A stretch of 64,000 bases of DNA, taken from Myxococcales bacterium. GTDB lineage: Bacteria; Myxococcota_A; Polyangia; Polyangiales; Polyangiaceae. Positions 8,224-16,736 of this stretch are shown here, piece after piece (position 1 is the first letter of the stretch; each line of letters starts with the position of its first letter). A program made the translations under genes and the position numbers. Where the stretch lies: the NCBI GenBank assembly GCA_016712525.1, contig JADJQX010000007.1, forward strand, positions 1,922,001 to 1,986,000, read 5' to 3'. The notes under the pieces were generated by a model. That model was not told the DNA's origin, searched no databases, and saw only the letters and a program-made list of their open reading frames with translations.

Positions 8224-8960
8224 GGTTTGTCTCCCACCACGATCGAGGCGACCCCGAGGGTGAGATCGCGCCCGCGCACGCCTCGGAAGCCTGCGTCGAC
8301 GAGCAGCGCCTCGTAGCCCTCGCGCGAGTGGAAGGCCTTCATGCTCTTCGAGAGGTACCCGTAGGCCGCGCGGTCGCCGGAGACGAGCCCACCGAGCGCT
8401 GGGAGGACGACGTCGCCGTAGGCCTTGTGGAAGGCGCGCGTCGCGAGGCCCGTCGGCCGGAAGAACTCGAGCACGACGAGCCGCCCGCCCGGTCGGAGCA
8501 CACGAAAGGCTTCTTTTGCGCCGCGCGCCGGGTCCGAGAGGTTCCGCACCCCGAAGCCGCAGACGACGGCGCCGAAGGACGCGTCCTCGAACGGCAGGTG
8601 CATGGCGTCGGCGACCACGCGCTCGGCCGAGGGGGCCTTGTGTTTGCCGCGCTCGAGCATCTCGGCCGAAAAATCCGAGGCGACCACGCGCTCGCCCGGG
8701 AAGGCCTTCGCGAGGAGCGGCACGAAGTCCATGGTGCCCGAGCAGAGGTCGAGCACCGGCCCGGGAGCCGCGCCCCGGAGCTCACGAACGGCGGCGTGCC
8801 TCCAGCGCTGGTCGATCCCGAAGGACAAGAGCCGGTTCAACGTGTCGTACGTGGGCGCGATCCGGTCGAACATCGACCGCACCTCGGTCGCGTGCTCCGA
8901 CTCCCGGCCCTCGCGACGGCCGACCTCCGCGATGGGTGATTGCTGCATCGAGCTCGACAT
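8220..8960 (-). CDS. ubiE: Demethylmenaquinone C-methyltransferase UbiE/MenG
   Basis: SAM-dependent methyltransferase of about 246 residues that would perform the final C-methylation of demethylmenaquinone. Visible motifs are MFDRIAPTYDTLNRLLSFGID near the start, the SAM motif I VLDLCSGTMD, the UbiE signature GFGVRNLSDP and LRPGGRLVVLEF. An open frame extends upstream to 9140, but the region before MSSSM is not conserved-looking, so ATG 8960 (or ATG 8948) is preferred. It is the first gene of the seven-gene menaquinone operon and is divergent from the DUF1285 gene; the ~180 bp between them should hold the operon promoter. Confidence 0.92.
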   Translation of the reverse strand: MSSSMQQSPIAEVGRREGRESEHATEVRSMFDRIAPTYDTLNRLLSFGIDQRWRHAAVRELRGAAPGPVLDLCSGTMDFVPLLAKAFPGERVVASDFSAEMLERGKHKAPSAERVVADAMHLPFEDASFGAVVCGFGVRNLSDPARGAKEAFRVLRPGGRLVVLEFFRPTGLATRAFHKAYGDVVLPALGGLVSGDRAAYGYLSKSMKAFHSREGYEALLVDAGFRGVRGRDLTLGVASIVVGDKP

Positions 8961-9138
8961 GGACGCCTCGGCGCTCTCCGGGAGACGACGCGAGCGGCCT
9001 TCTCCCTTCTGATGTTTCAAATTCTTTTGAAGCATGTAGGAGGCCCAACGACGGGCGTCAAGCGCTTGAACGAAGGCCCGCCCCCGCGCGACGAATCGGG
9101 GAACCACGACGCGTTTCGTGCGTACATCGTGAGGCGAC

Positions 9139-9636
9139 ATGGCCCCTTCCCCCGACGAAGACTTCTACCGCCGGCCCCCTCCCCCGGGGCGCTCGCGCGA
9201 GAGCACCATCGTGCTCGCCAAGGACGGCCGCTTTTTCCACGACGGGGAGCTCGTCGAGCACCCCCGCATGGGGGAGGCCATGCACGGCTGGATTTCCCGC
9301 CACCCCGACGACGGCCGCTTCATCCTCGACAACGGGTACGACTGGACCTACTTCACCGTCGAAGATGCGCCTTACACGGTGCAGGCCGTCGGAGACGACG
9401 GCGAGGGCTATCCCCTCCTCGTCCTCAGCGACGGCACCCACGAGCCGCTCGAAGGAGGCCTCCGGACGGGCCCCGGCGACAGCCTCTACGTGCGCGTGAA
9501 ATCCGGCAAAAAGCCTGGCTTCTTCGAGGCCAAGTTCTCCCGGCACGCCCAAGCCCAGCTCGGCCCCTTCTTGGTCGAATCGGGGGACGGCATCGCCCTC
9601 CGCACACGCTCGGGCGCGGTCCCGCTCGAGGTCTGA
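9139..9636 (+). CDS. DUF1285 family protein
   Basis: A soluble protein of 165 residues. The pattern IVLAKDGRFFHDGELVEHPRM, then HPDDGRFILDN, FTVEDAPYTVQAV and the later LGPFLVES segment match what I recall of DUF1285, a two-lobed beta-rich domain of unknown function. No signal peptide or membrane segment. Its ATG lies opposite the 5' region of the ubiE gene, so the two are divergently transcribed; serA follows 62 bases downstream in the same direction. Function unknown. Confidence 0.8.
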   Translation: MAPSPDEDFYRRPPPPGRSRESTIVLAKDGRFFHDGELVEHPRMGEAMHGWISRHPDDGRFILDNGYDWTYFTVEDAPYTVQAVGDDGEGYPLLVLSDGTHEPLEGGLRTGPGDSLYVRVKSGKKPGFFEAKFSRHAQAQLGPFLVESGDGIALRTRSGAVPLEV

Positions 9637-9698
9637 CCGAAGGCCCGCGTGCCCGATGCCCCGGGAGCCCGGTTTTGGGGTATGCTCGCGGCCATTCC

Positions 9699-10922
9699 AT
9701 GCGTCTTCTCATCGCCGACAAGCTCCACCCCCGCGCCGTCGAAGAGCTCCGAACCCTCCCCATCGAGGTCGTCTACGAGCCCGAGCTCACCAAAGAGAGC
9801 CTCGAGACCCAGCTCCAGAACGTGGGCATCCTGGTCGTCCGCTCGAAAGAGGTCACCGCCAAGGCGATCGAGGGGGCTCGCCAGCTGAACCTCATCGTCC
9901 GCGCCGGGGCCGAGGCCAGCACCGTCGACGTGAAGGCCGCGAGCAAAGGGGGCGTTTACGTCGCGAACTGCCCGGGCAAGAACGCCGGCGCGGTCGCCGA
10001 GCTCGTCATGGGGCAGCTCGTGAACCTCGACCGCCGCATCCCGGACGCGGTCGCCTCCCTCCGCGCCAAAAAGTGGGAGCGTGGCGAGTACGGCAAGGCC
10101 GAGGGCCTCTCCGGAAAGACCATTGGTATCGCAGGGTTCGGAGCCATCGGCCAAGAGGTCGCGGTCCGCGCCAAGGCCTTCGGCCTCCACCCGGTCGCGT
10201 GGAGCCGTGGCCTCTCGGCCCAGCGCGCCGCCGAGATGGGCGTCGGTCACGCGAAGACGATCGAAGAGCTCGCGAGCAAGAGCCACATCCTCACCCTCCA
10301 CCTCCCCGTCAACGACCGCACCCGCCAGCTCGTCGACAAGCGCGTCCTCGACCTCTTGCCGAAGCGGGCCATGCTCGTGAACGTGGCGCGCGCCGACCTC
10401 GTCGACTACGCCGCCCTCAAAGAGGCCGTGAGGACGCGCGGTCTCCGCGCGGCGGTCGACGTGTACCCGGACGAGCCCAAGGGCCAGCGCGAGTACACGA
10501 CCGACCTCTTCGACGTCGTGCCCTCGGCGACCGGCGGCTTCGTCTACGGGACGCCCCACATCGCCGCGTCGACCGATCAGGCGCAGCTCGCCATCGCCAC
10601 CGAGACGGTGCGCGTCATCCGCTCGTTCTTGGTCGACGGCACCGTGCCGAACTGCCTGAACGTGTCGAACGTGCGCGCCGCGCGGTTCCAGCTCGTCATC
10701 CGGATGCTCGACCGCGTGGGGACGCTGGCGAACGTGCTCTCCGTGATCAAGCGCCACGGCATCAACATCGAAGAGGTCACGAACACCGTGTTCGAGGGCG
10801 GCGACGCGTCGTCGACCAAGCTCCGGCTCCTCTCGCGCCCGAGCGAGGTCTGCCTCACCGAGATCCGCGCGTTCGAAGAGATCCTCCACCTCGATCTCGT
10901 GACGCTTCCCAACCTGGCATGA
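9699..10922 (+). CDS. serA: D-3-phosphoglycerate dehydrogenase
   Basis: First enzyme of serine synthesis, oxidising 3-phosphoglycerate with NAD. The 407-residue protein has the NAD motif GFGAIG at 146-151, the catalytic Arg231 in NVARADLVD, Glu259 in DVYPDEP and His287 in TPHIAAST. After the catalytic core comes an ACT-type domain from about residue 335 (LDRVGTLANVLSVIKRHGINIEEV), the usual site of serine feedback. It is shorter than the ~530-residue form because the intervening allosteric domain is absent. The ATG at 9699 fits the family N-terminus MRLLIADKL. Confidence 0.93.
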   Translation: MRLLIADKLHPRAVEELRTLPIEVVYEPELTKESLETQLQNVGILVVRSKEVTAKAIEGARQLNLIVRAGAEASTVDVKAASKGGVYVANCPGKNAGAVAELVMGQLVNLDRRIPDAVASLRAKKWERGEYGKAEGLSGKTIGIAGFGAIGQEVAVRAKAFGLHPVAWSRGLSAQRAAEMGVGHAKTIEELASKSHILTLHLPVNDRTRQLVDKRVLDLLPKRAMLVNVARADLVDYAALKEAVRTRGLRAAVDVYPDEPKGQREYTTDLFDVVPSATGGFVYGTPHIAASTDQAQLAIATETVRVIRSFLVDGTVPNCLNVSNVRAARFQLVIRMLDRVGTLANVLSVIKRHGINIEEVTNTVFEGGDASSTKLRLLSRPSEVCLTEIRAFEEILHLDLVTLPNLA

Positions 10923-10923
10923 C

Positions 10924-11625
10924 ATGACGGCGCCCCGGAACCGGGCGCGTGGGCGCGAGGAGGCTCCGAGGTCCGCGCGGGCGTGGGGCCGCGTCGGCCG
11001 GGGTGCGCTCACGTTCTCCGGGGCCGGGATGATCGCCGCGCTCGTCCTCGCGCCGTCGTGCACGCCGGTCCCGATCGTGTCGTACGACGCGGCCGTGCTC
11101 GAGGCCGGGCTCGACGGCGGGGACGCGACTCCCCCTCTCACGGACGCGTCCGACGCCGAAGCGGGACCGAAGCCGCGGCGAGAGTGGGATGCGGGCGTCG
11201 AGGACGACGCGTTCCCCGCCGCGAGTGACGAGCTCGAGCTCCGTATGCGGCACCTCCTCGAGGCGATCGCGGCCGGCGATCCGGCGCTCGCGCCCGACCT
11301 CCTCTACCCGCGCGACGCGTGGGTGAGGGCCCACGACGCCCACGACCCGGGCAAGCTGTGGGACACGAAGGTGAAGCCCTATTTCCTAAAAGATATCCAG
11401 CGCTTGCATAAGAGCCAGAAGTCCATGGAGCGCGCGCGTTTCGTGTCGTTCGAGCTCGGGCACGCGCTCACCCACGTGCAGCCACGTGCGCACGATCTCA
11501 AGCGGCCCGTGTGGCGCGTGCGAGGCTCGAAGCTCACGTTCACGATCGACGACAAGCCCAAGCGCTTCGTCATCGCCGAGATGACGGCCTTCCGCGGCGC
11601 TTGGTACGTGACGAAGCTCCGGTGA
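10924..11625 (+). CDS. Hypothetical secreted or lipoprotein (233 aa)
   Basis: It begins 1 base after the serA stop and may be co-transcribed. An Arg-rich N-terminus of about 30 residues precedes a hydrophobic stretch ending in LAPSC, a possible lipobox. An Asp/Ala/Gly linker follows, then a compact domain from about residue 100 with YPRDAWVRAHDAHDPGKLWD and a C-terminal FVIAEMTAFRGAWYVTKLR. I do not recognise the domain. The N-terminal extension is long for a signal peptide, so the true start may be internal (ATG at 11029). Moderately sure it is a real gene. Confidence 0.65.
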   Translation: MTAPRNRARGREEAPRSARAWGRVGRGALTFSGAGMIAALVLAPSCTPVPIVSYDAAVLEAGLDGGDATPPLTDASDAEAGPKPRREWDAGVEDDAFPAASDELELRMRHLLEAIAAGDPALAPDLLYPRDAWVRAHDAHDPGKLWDTKVKPYFLKDIQRLHKSQKSMERARFVSFELGHALTHVQPRAHDLKRPVWRVRGSKLTFTIDDKPKRFVIAEMTAFRGAWYVTKLR

Positions 11626-11659
11626 CCTTGGCGCGAGCTCGCGCTCGAAAAGCACGAAC

Positions 11660-11683
11660 GCCCGCGGCTCGAGAGCTGCGGGC
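11660..11683. terminator. Bidirectional hairpin between convergent genes
   Basis: A GC-rich inverted repeat of 10-11 pairs with one G-U pair and a 4-base loop (CGAG) lies between the ends of two convergent genes. On the plus strand it is preceded by CGAAAA, so on the minus strand the hairpin is followed shortly by TTTTCG, supporting termination of rpmE; the plus-strand side has no T run. Confidence 0.55.
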
Positions 11684-11710
11684 GCCGTGGATGGCTCGGG
11701 AGCCGAGAAA

Positions 11711-11923
11711 TCAGGCCTTCGCGGGCTTCTTCTCGTAGCGCTTGCGGAAGCGGTCGACGCGGCCGGCCGTGTCGATGAGCTTCTGCGTGCCCGTGTAGAA
11801 CGGGTGGCACGCACCGCACACGTCGACCTGGAGGTCGCCGCGGGTGGAGCGCGTCACGAAGGTGTTTCCGCAGGCGCACGTGACGTTCGCCGCGGGGTAC
11901 TCGGGGTGGATGCCTTCTTTCAT
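11711..11923 (-). CDS. rpmE: 50S ribosomal protein L31 (zinc-binding type)
   Basis: A 70-residue L31 starting MKEGIHPEYPAANVTCACGN. The four zinc-ligand cysteines are present (Cys16, Cys18, Cys36, Cys39), with the typical CHPFYTGTQKLIDTAGRVDRF, so this is the zinc-containing form and not the YkgM-like zinc-free paralog. The start at 11923 is set by AAGGAG five bases upstream, although the frame is open farther out. A single-gene unit: convergent with the gene to its left and divergent from the aminotransferase gene. Confidence 0.97.
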   Translation of the reverse strand: MKEGIHPEYPAANVTCACGNTFVTRSTRGDLQVDVCGACHPFYTGTQKLIDTAGRVDRFRKRYEKKPAKA

Positions 11924-12054
11924 GGGACTCCTTCTCGGCCCTCCGAGGGATAGGAGGGCCGGCGGGATATAGGCCGAACGCCGCGATGACGCAAGGCTTC
12001 CCACGATTTCCGGGTTGCCAGGAGCCGCGTCCGGGAGCACCGTTGGGGGCCCTC

Positions 12055-13389
12055 ATGCCCTCCCCTACCCAAGAAAAACACGCCAAGTTCGTCCTCTCGC
12101 CCTGGCTGCCCCAAGGCGGGCTCGTCGCGCCCGTCATCACACGCGGCGAAGGCTCGTTCATCTTCGACGAAGACGGAAAGTCGTACTTCGATCTCGGGTC
12201 CGGCCTCATCGCCGTGAACCTCGGCCATGGCCACCCCAAGGTCGTGAAGGCCATCCAGGAGCAGGCCGCCGAGCTCGGGTACGCGGCGCCGTCGCTCTTC
12301 AACGCGAAGCGCGCCGAGCTCGCCGAAGAGCTCTCGAGCATCTCGCCGTGGGCCGCGTCCGGCGAAGGGTGCCGCACGTTCTTCACCACGGCCGGCGCCG
12401 AGGCCAACGACGACGCGCTCCGCATCGCGCAGCACCTCACCGGGCGCCGCAAGGTGCTCTCGGCCTACCGCTCGTTCCACGGCTCCACGGGGACGGCCAT
12501 CACGCTCACGGGCGAGGACCGGCGCTGGGGCGGCGAGCCCGGTTTCCCTGGCATTTCGCGCTTCTTCGCGCCCTACCCCTACCGGAGCCCGTTCTACTCG
12601 GAGTCGCCCGCGCAGGAGACCGAGCGCGCCATCGAGCATCTCGAGCGCGTGCTCATGCACGAAGATCCGAAGCGCGTCGCCGCGATCTTCGTCGAGAGCG
12701 TCGTCGGGTCGAACGGGGTCATCGTGTACCCCGAGGGCTACCTCGCGGCCCTCCGCGCCCTCACCGAAAAGCACGGCATCTTGCTCGTGCTCGACGAGGT
12801 CATGACCGGCTTCGGCCGCACGGGCTCGGCCTTCGGCGCCACGCGTTTCGGCGTCGTGCCCGACATGATGACGTTCGCGAAGGGCGTCTCGAGCGCGTAC
12901 GTGCCCCTCGGGGGGCTCATGGTCCGCGAGTCGCTCGCCAAGACCTTCGACACGAAGGCGCTCCCCTCGGGGCACACCTACTCGGGCCACCCGATGTGCG
13001 TCGCGGCGGGGCTCGCCGCGGTGCGCGCCTACAAAGAAGAGGGGCTCTTCGAGCGCGGCCGCGAGATCGAGACCTGGATCAAGGACGGGCTCGCGCCCAT
13101 CGTCGAAAAATACGACATCGTGGGCGAAGCCCGCGGAATCGGTGCATTTTTCGCCCTCGAATTCGTCAAGAGCAAGAAGGGCAAGGAGCCCCTCGTGGCG
13201 TGGCACGGCGAGGGCGGCCTCGGCGTCATGAAGACGCTCTACGCGGAGCTCCGCAAGCGCGGGGTCTACACGTTCGGCAAGTTCAACTGCACGATGGTGG
13301 CGCCCCCGCTCAACGTCGCGAAGGCCGATCTCGACCGCGCCCTCGTGGCCCTCGACGAGTCCATCGGAGAGCTGCAAAAGGCGCTCTGA
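12055..13389 (+). CDS. Class-III PLP-dependent aminotransferase
   Basis: A 444-residue omega-type aminotransferase. Visible features are FDLGSGLIAVNLGHGHPKVV, the FFTTAGAEANDDALRIAQ cofactor-binding segment, LLVLDEVMTGFGRTG with the PLP-contacting Asp, and Lys276 in MTFAKGVSS that would form the Schiff base. Related proteins include taurine-pyruvate, beta-alanine-pyruvate and gamma-aminobutyrate aminotransferases; the substrate cannot be read from sequence here. ATG 12055 is chosen because the family homology begins soon after; an in-frame ATG at 11986 would add a non-conserved Pro-rich stretch. No pathway partner is adjacent. A strong terminator follows. Confidence 0.9.
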   Translation: MPSPTQEKHAKFVLSPWLPQGGLVAPVITRGEGSFIFDEDGKSYFDLGSGLIAVNLGHGHPKVVKAIQEQAAELGYAAPSLFNAKRAELAEELSSISPWAASGEGCRTFFTTAGAEANDDALRIAQHLTGRRKVLSAYRSFHGSTGTAITLTGEDRRWGGEPGFPGISRFFAPYPYRSPFYSESPAQETERAIEHLERVLMHEDPKRVAAIFVESVVGSNGVIVYPEGYLAALRALTEKHGILLVLDEVMTGFGRTGSAFGATRFGVVPDMMTFAKGVSSAYVPLGGLMVRESLAKTFDTKALPSGHTYSGHPMCVAAGLAAVRAYKEEGLFERGREIETWIKDGLAPIVEKYDIVGEARGIGAFFALEFVKSKKGKEPLVAWHGEGGLGVMKTLYAELRKRGVYTFGKFNCTMVAPPLNVAKADLDRALVALDESIGELQKAL

Positions 13390-13409
13390 GGCCGCACGAC
13401 CGAAAAACG

Positions 13410-13443
13410 AACGAGGCGTCTCGGAAACCCGGGACGCCTCGTT
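13410..13443. terminator. Strong bidirectional terminator
   Basis: A 15-pair stem (eleven uninterrupted outer pairs, then one T-G pair and three more) with the loop AAAC, ending in TTT on the plus strand and preceded by CGAAAAA, which gives a T run on the minus strand. It lies between the convergent aminotransferase and ssb genes and can serve both. Confidence 0.85.
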
Positions 13444-13473
13444 TGCATGTCGACCTACGACGACACGAAGGGC

Positions 13474-14034
13474 TCAGAACGGGATGTCGTCGTCGCCGCC
13501 GAAATCGCCGTAGTCGTCTTGGGGGGCCGCCGGGGCCTCGCGCTGGGGAGCGCGACCGCCACCACCGCCGCCACCGCCGCCGCCCCCGTAGCCGCCACCG
13601 CCACCACCACCACCCCCGTAGCCGCCACCGCCACCGCCGCGGCGCTCGGGAGGAGGCCCGCCGAAGTCGTCACCGGAGCGCCCTGCCTCGCCGCCGCGAC
13701 CGCGCCCACCCCCCGTGAGGAGGATGTTGTTCGCCACGATCTCGGTGCGGTAGCGCTCCTCGCCGCCGTTTTCGTAGCTCGAGGTGCGGAGCGAGCCCTC
13801 GATGAAGATGTTCGAGCCCTTCGCGAGGATCTTCGCGAGCGCCTCGCCGCGTTTGCCCCACACGGTGACCGAGTGCCACTCGGTGCGCTCTTGGCGTGTG
13901 TTGCTTTTGTCGAGGTACGACTCGGTCGTCGCGAGGCGAAGCTTGAGGATCGCTTGGCCCCCTGCCGTCATTCGCAGCTCGGGGTCCGCACCCAAATTGC
14001 CGAGCAGCATCACCTTGTTCAAGCCTTCCGCCAT
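13474..14034 (-). CDS. ssb: Single-stranded DNA-binding protein
   Basis: SSB of 186 residues. The OB fold covers about residues 1-108 (MAEGLNKVMLLGNLGADPELR, WHSVTVWGKRGEALA, GSNIFIEGSLRTSSYENGG). It is followed by a linker that is almost pure glycine with interspersed Tyr and Arg (about 112-160), and the protein ends in the acidic tip DDDIPF that recruits SSB-interacting partners. The glycine tract is longer and purer than in enterobacterial SSB, a feature likely to affect cooperativity or condensation. The gene is transcribed alone, toward the strong terminator at 13410-13443. Confidence 0.96.
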   Translation of the reverse strand: MAEGLNKVMLLGNLGADPELRMTAGGQAILKLRLATTESYLDKSNTRQERTEWHSVTVWGKRGEALAKILAKGSNIFIEGSLRTSSYENGGEERYRTEIVANNILLTGGGRGRGGEAGRSGDDFGGPPPERRGGGGGGYGGGGGGGGGYGGGGGGGGGGGRAPQREAPAAPQDDYGDFGGDDDIPF

Positions 14035-14109
14035 CGCGCGCTCCTTCTCGCGCGCGGACCGAACGGGGCCCGCGTCGCCTCCGTCTTTTCGCGGGTAACG
14101 GGCCCTTCG

Positions 14110-14670
14110 TCAAGGCATGCGGCGAGAGCCCTGGAGCCACGCCACTTTCGCCGAGCCGCGCGGCTCGTCACGATCGCCGAGCGGGTCGAGGACCACGAGA
14201 TGACCACGCGCGCCCTGCCCGCCCGGGAGGGGCGCCTGCCCCACGAAGAGAAACCGTGGCTCCGGGACGAGCCGCCCCGACGCGCCGTCGTAGAGGACGT
14301 CGACGAGGAGCGACACGAGCTCGATGCCCGCCGTGCACGCGCCGAGGTCCGACGAGACCGCCACCCCGAGGCTCGTCACGAGCGGCGCGAGCGCGCGCAT
14401 GGCCTCGCCCCGGCTGCGTGTGTCGGGGTGACGCACCGGCGACAAGGTGTCCCACACGGGCACCTGCGCGCGGGCGCCCACCCGCACGTCACGGTCCCCA
14501 GGGAGCGCAAAGAGCCGCCCCGAACCAACCTGAAAAGCTCCATACTTTCCAGAACTTGCGCAACAGTCGTACCGCTCGACGAACCGCGCGAGGGCGGCCC
14601 CCGGACACTCCGCCGGGGCAAGGTCGTGGTGCACGTCGCTCTCGAGCCGAATCGCCGTCGCTCGCATCAT
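14110..14670 (-). CDS. Hypothetical protein (186 aa)
   Basis: No recognised family. The predicted protein is a soluble alpha/beta mixture with segments such as ALARFVERYDCCASSGKYGAFQVG and GIELVSLLVDVLYDGASGRLVPEPRFLFVGQAPLP. It has no clear signal peptide. It lies upstream of ssb in the same direction with a gap of about 75 bases. Codon composition is ordinary for the region. The start ATG at 14670 could instead be the next Met codon at 14667. It is the only plausible gene in this interval, but support is mostly an open, GC3-rich frame. Confidence 0.55.
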   Translation of the reverse strand: MMRATAIRLESDVHHDLAPAECPGAALARFVERYDCCASSGKYGAFQVGSGRLFALPGDRDVRVGARAQVPVWDTLSPVRHPDTRSRGEAMRALAPLVTSLGVAVSSDLGACTAGIELVSLLVDVLYDGASGRLVPEPRFLFVGQAPLPGGQGARGHLVVLDPLGDRDEPRGSAKVAWLQGSRRMP

Positions 14671-14768
14671 GGCATCCTCCGCGGGGAGGTTTGTCGCGCG
14701 GCGGCGTGACCACCGCGCGACGCCGAGGTGAGGACCTCGCGAGACCGTCGATTCGAGCGGCGTGCGAC

Positions 14769-15851
14769 CTACTTCGCGGGGGCCTCGAGCGAGTGGCGGG
14801 TCTTCACGGTCTGCACGATCGTCTGCGGCGCGCCGCCCTTCTCGCCCTTCGGCACCTCGATCTTGGCGAGCGTGGTGCTCTCCCCCGACACCTTGACCGT
14901 CGGCCGATCGAGCTTCACCTGGAAGGTGTAGGTGCCCTTTCCGTTCACCTCGAGCTGCGCGCCTGGCATGCGCGGATCACGGAGAGGGGCCTTCGGAGAC
15001 GACCGCACGACCTCGGCGGTGAGGGTGCCGGCGTCTCCCGCCCAATCCTTCATGAGGAAGTGGGTGACCGTCGTGACCTTGCTCCCCTGCGAGGTCGACA
15101 CGCTCTCCACGTCCCACTTGGCGCCCACGCCGATGGGCTCCTCCGGGAACGGCACGGCGATGAACTCGAGCGTCTGCTGGAGCAGCTCGAGGATCTCGGC
15201 GGCGCCTTGCTTCTGCATCTTTTCGTCGCCCGAGAAGGCCATCTCGCCCACGACCCCACGCGCGCTCACGTCGACCTTGGCCGTGAGCCCGAGGAACGGC
15301 GCGAGCTGTTTTTGAGCCTCGGCGGCCGACTTGGCGTCGAGCCCTTGGCCCTCGGCGAGCCCGAGCTTGTCGATCTTCACGTCGATCGGAAAGGCGCCCT
15401 TCTGGGGCCCCTTCGGCGTGAGCTTGACCGTGACCTCGACGGCCGGCTGGGCCTGCTGCTGCGGGGGCGCGCCCGGCACCTCGACCGTCATGGCGACACG
15501 CACCTGCCCGACGCGGCTCTCGGCCTTCCCGGCGGCGAACGCATACCTCCGCGCCACCTTCGGCTCTTGCCCCGCGTCCACGAGCTTCGCGGCGCGCCCG
15601 TCCCCCGCGGGCGCCTGGGACGCCCCGGGAGCCCCGGAGCCGCCGTCGGTCTTGAGATCGCCCATGGCCACCCCGCCGTCGCCTGCGACGCCCTTCACCT
15701 TCGTGTCGTCGGTGAAGAAGTCGTTGACCACGAAGTCGCTCGGGACGGGCGTGGGCTTCTTGGCCTCGGTCTTCGGAGGTGCCGGGGGAGGATCGTCCTT
15801 GCAGGCGGCGGTGGCGAGCATGACGACGACCAAGGGGAAGAGCTTCCGCAT
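14769..15851 (-). CDS. Hypothetical lipoprotein (360 aa)
   Basis: Lipoprotein signal MRKLFPLVVVMLATAAC with the Cys at residue 17, then a Pro/Lys/Ala linker. Two parts follow: a segment to about residue 190 including QVRVAMTVEVPGAP and VEVTVKLTPKGPQKG, and a C-terminal part with PEEPIGVGAKWDVES and VNGKGTYTFQVKLD. This beta-rich layout recalls periplasmic proteins that measure or bind ligands, but I cannot name a family with confidence. The ATG at 15851 is preferred over 15860, as it starts the signal peptide directly. The gene is divergent from the glycosyltransferase gene. Confidence 0.75.
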   Translation of the reverse strand: MRKLFPLVVVMLATAACKDDPPPAPPKTEAKKPTPVPSDFVVNDFFTDDTKVKGVAGDGGVAMGDLKTDGGSGAPGASQAPAGDGRAAKLVDAGQEPKVARRYAFAAGKAESRVGQVRVAMTVEVPGAPPQQQAQPAVEVTVKLTPKGPQKGAFPIDVKIDKLGLAEGQGLDAKSAAEAQKQLAPFLGLTAKVDVSARGVVGEMAFSGDEKMQKQGAAEILELLQQTLEFIAVPFPEEPIGVGAKWDVESVSTSQGSKVTTVTHFLMKDWAGDAGTLTAEVVRSSPKAPLRDPRMPGAQLEVNGKGTYTFQVKLDRPTVKVSGESTTLAKIEVPKGEKGGAPQTIVQTVKTRHSLEAPAK

Positions 15852-15962
15852 GGCGGGCACCTTAGTTCGGGGGCGCGCCCCGGCAAAGTGCCGCTTCGCA
15901 CCCGGGGCGGGTTTCGGGCTTCCGGGGCCTTCGCGCCTCTGCTAGGAACCGGCCCACCGAGG

Positions 15963-16679
15963 ATGAGCACCCCCCCGCGGATTTCGATCGTCATTCCCGT
16001 CTACAACGAAGAGCGCATCTTGCGTCAGGCCGTCTCGGAGCTGCGCGAGCGCCTCGCGCCGTTCGGGTGGACGTACGAAATCATCCTCGCCGAGAACGGC
16101 TCGAAGGACGGCACCGTACGGATCGGCGAAGAGCTCGCCACCGAGCTGCCCGGTGAGGTGAAGATCATCTCGATGGGCGAGCCCAACTACGGTCGCGCGC
16201 TGAAAGAGGGCATCTTGCTCTCGCGCGGCGAGTTCGTGGTCTGCGAGGAGATCGACCTCTGCGACACCGATTTCCACCGGCGCGCCGTCGAGATCCTCGA
16301 GACGGGCGAAGCCGACCTCGTCATCGGTTCGAAGCTCGCCTCCGGCGCCGAGGACGAGCGCCCGGTGTTCCGCCACGTGGCGAGCATCGCGTACTCGAGC
16401 ATGCTCCGGATCTTGCTCGGCTTCAGGGGCACGGACACGCACGGCCTCAAGGCCTTCCGCAGGTCGGCCCTGCTCGACGTCGTCAGCGCGTGCCTCGTCG
16501 AGAAAGACGTGTTCGCGAGCGAGTTCGTCATCCGCGCCGACCGCGGCGGCGTCCGGACCCGCGAGATCCCCGTCAAGGTCAAAGAGAAGCGGCCCCCTTC
16601 CATCAACCTTTGGAAGCGCGTGCCGAACGTCCTGAAGAGCGTCGCGAAGCTGACCTACGCGATTCGCGTTCGAGGTTGA
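15963..16679 (+). CDS. Family 2 glycosyltransferase
   Basis: A 238-residue GT2 enzyme related to dolichyl-phosphate mannosyltransferase-like proteins. The GT-A fold begins at once with ISIVIPVYNEERILRQAV; the segment ILAENGSKDGT follows, then EGILLSRGEFVVCEEIDLCD, where EEID takes the place of the metal-binding DxD. GLKAFRRSALLD and a C-terminal basic stretch follow. There is no membrane segment, so it may act at the cytosolic face. No sugar cluster surrounds it and the acceptor is unknown. Confidence 0.85.
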   Translation: MSTPPRISIVIPVYNEERILRQAVSELRERLAPFGWTYEIILAENGSKDGTVRIGEELATELPGEVKIISMGEPNYGRALKEGILLSRGEFVVCEEIDLCDTDFHRRAVEILETGEADLVIGSKLASGAEDERPVFRHVASIAYSSMLRILLGFRGTDTHGLKAFRRSALLDVVSACLVEKDVFASEFVIRADRGGVRTREIPVKVKEKRPPSINLWKRVPNVLKSVAKLTYAIRVRG

Positions 16680-16736
16680 CCCTTTCGCTCCGTTTTCCGG
16701 TACCCTCGGAGGGGACCAGCTCGGGGCTTCACTCAG

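Noticed and set aside
5932..8316. Plus-strand frame of 794 codons opposite mqnE and ubiX
   Set aside because: Antisense to a well-supported operon; low-complexity product.
13555..13640. Simple-sequence CCACCG tract taken as a DNA repeat element
   Set aside because: It is the codon-level reflection of the SSB glycine linker.
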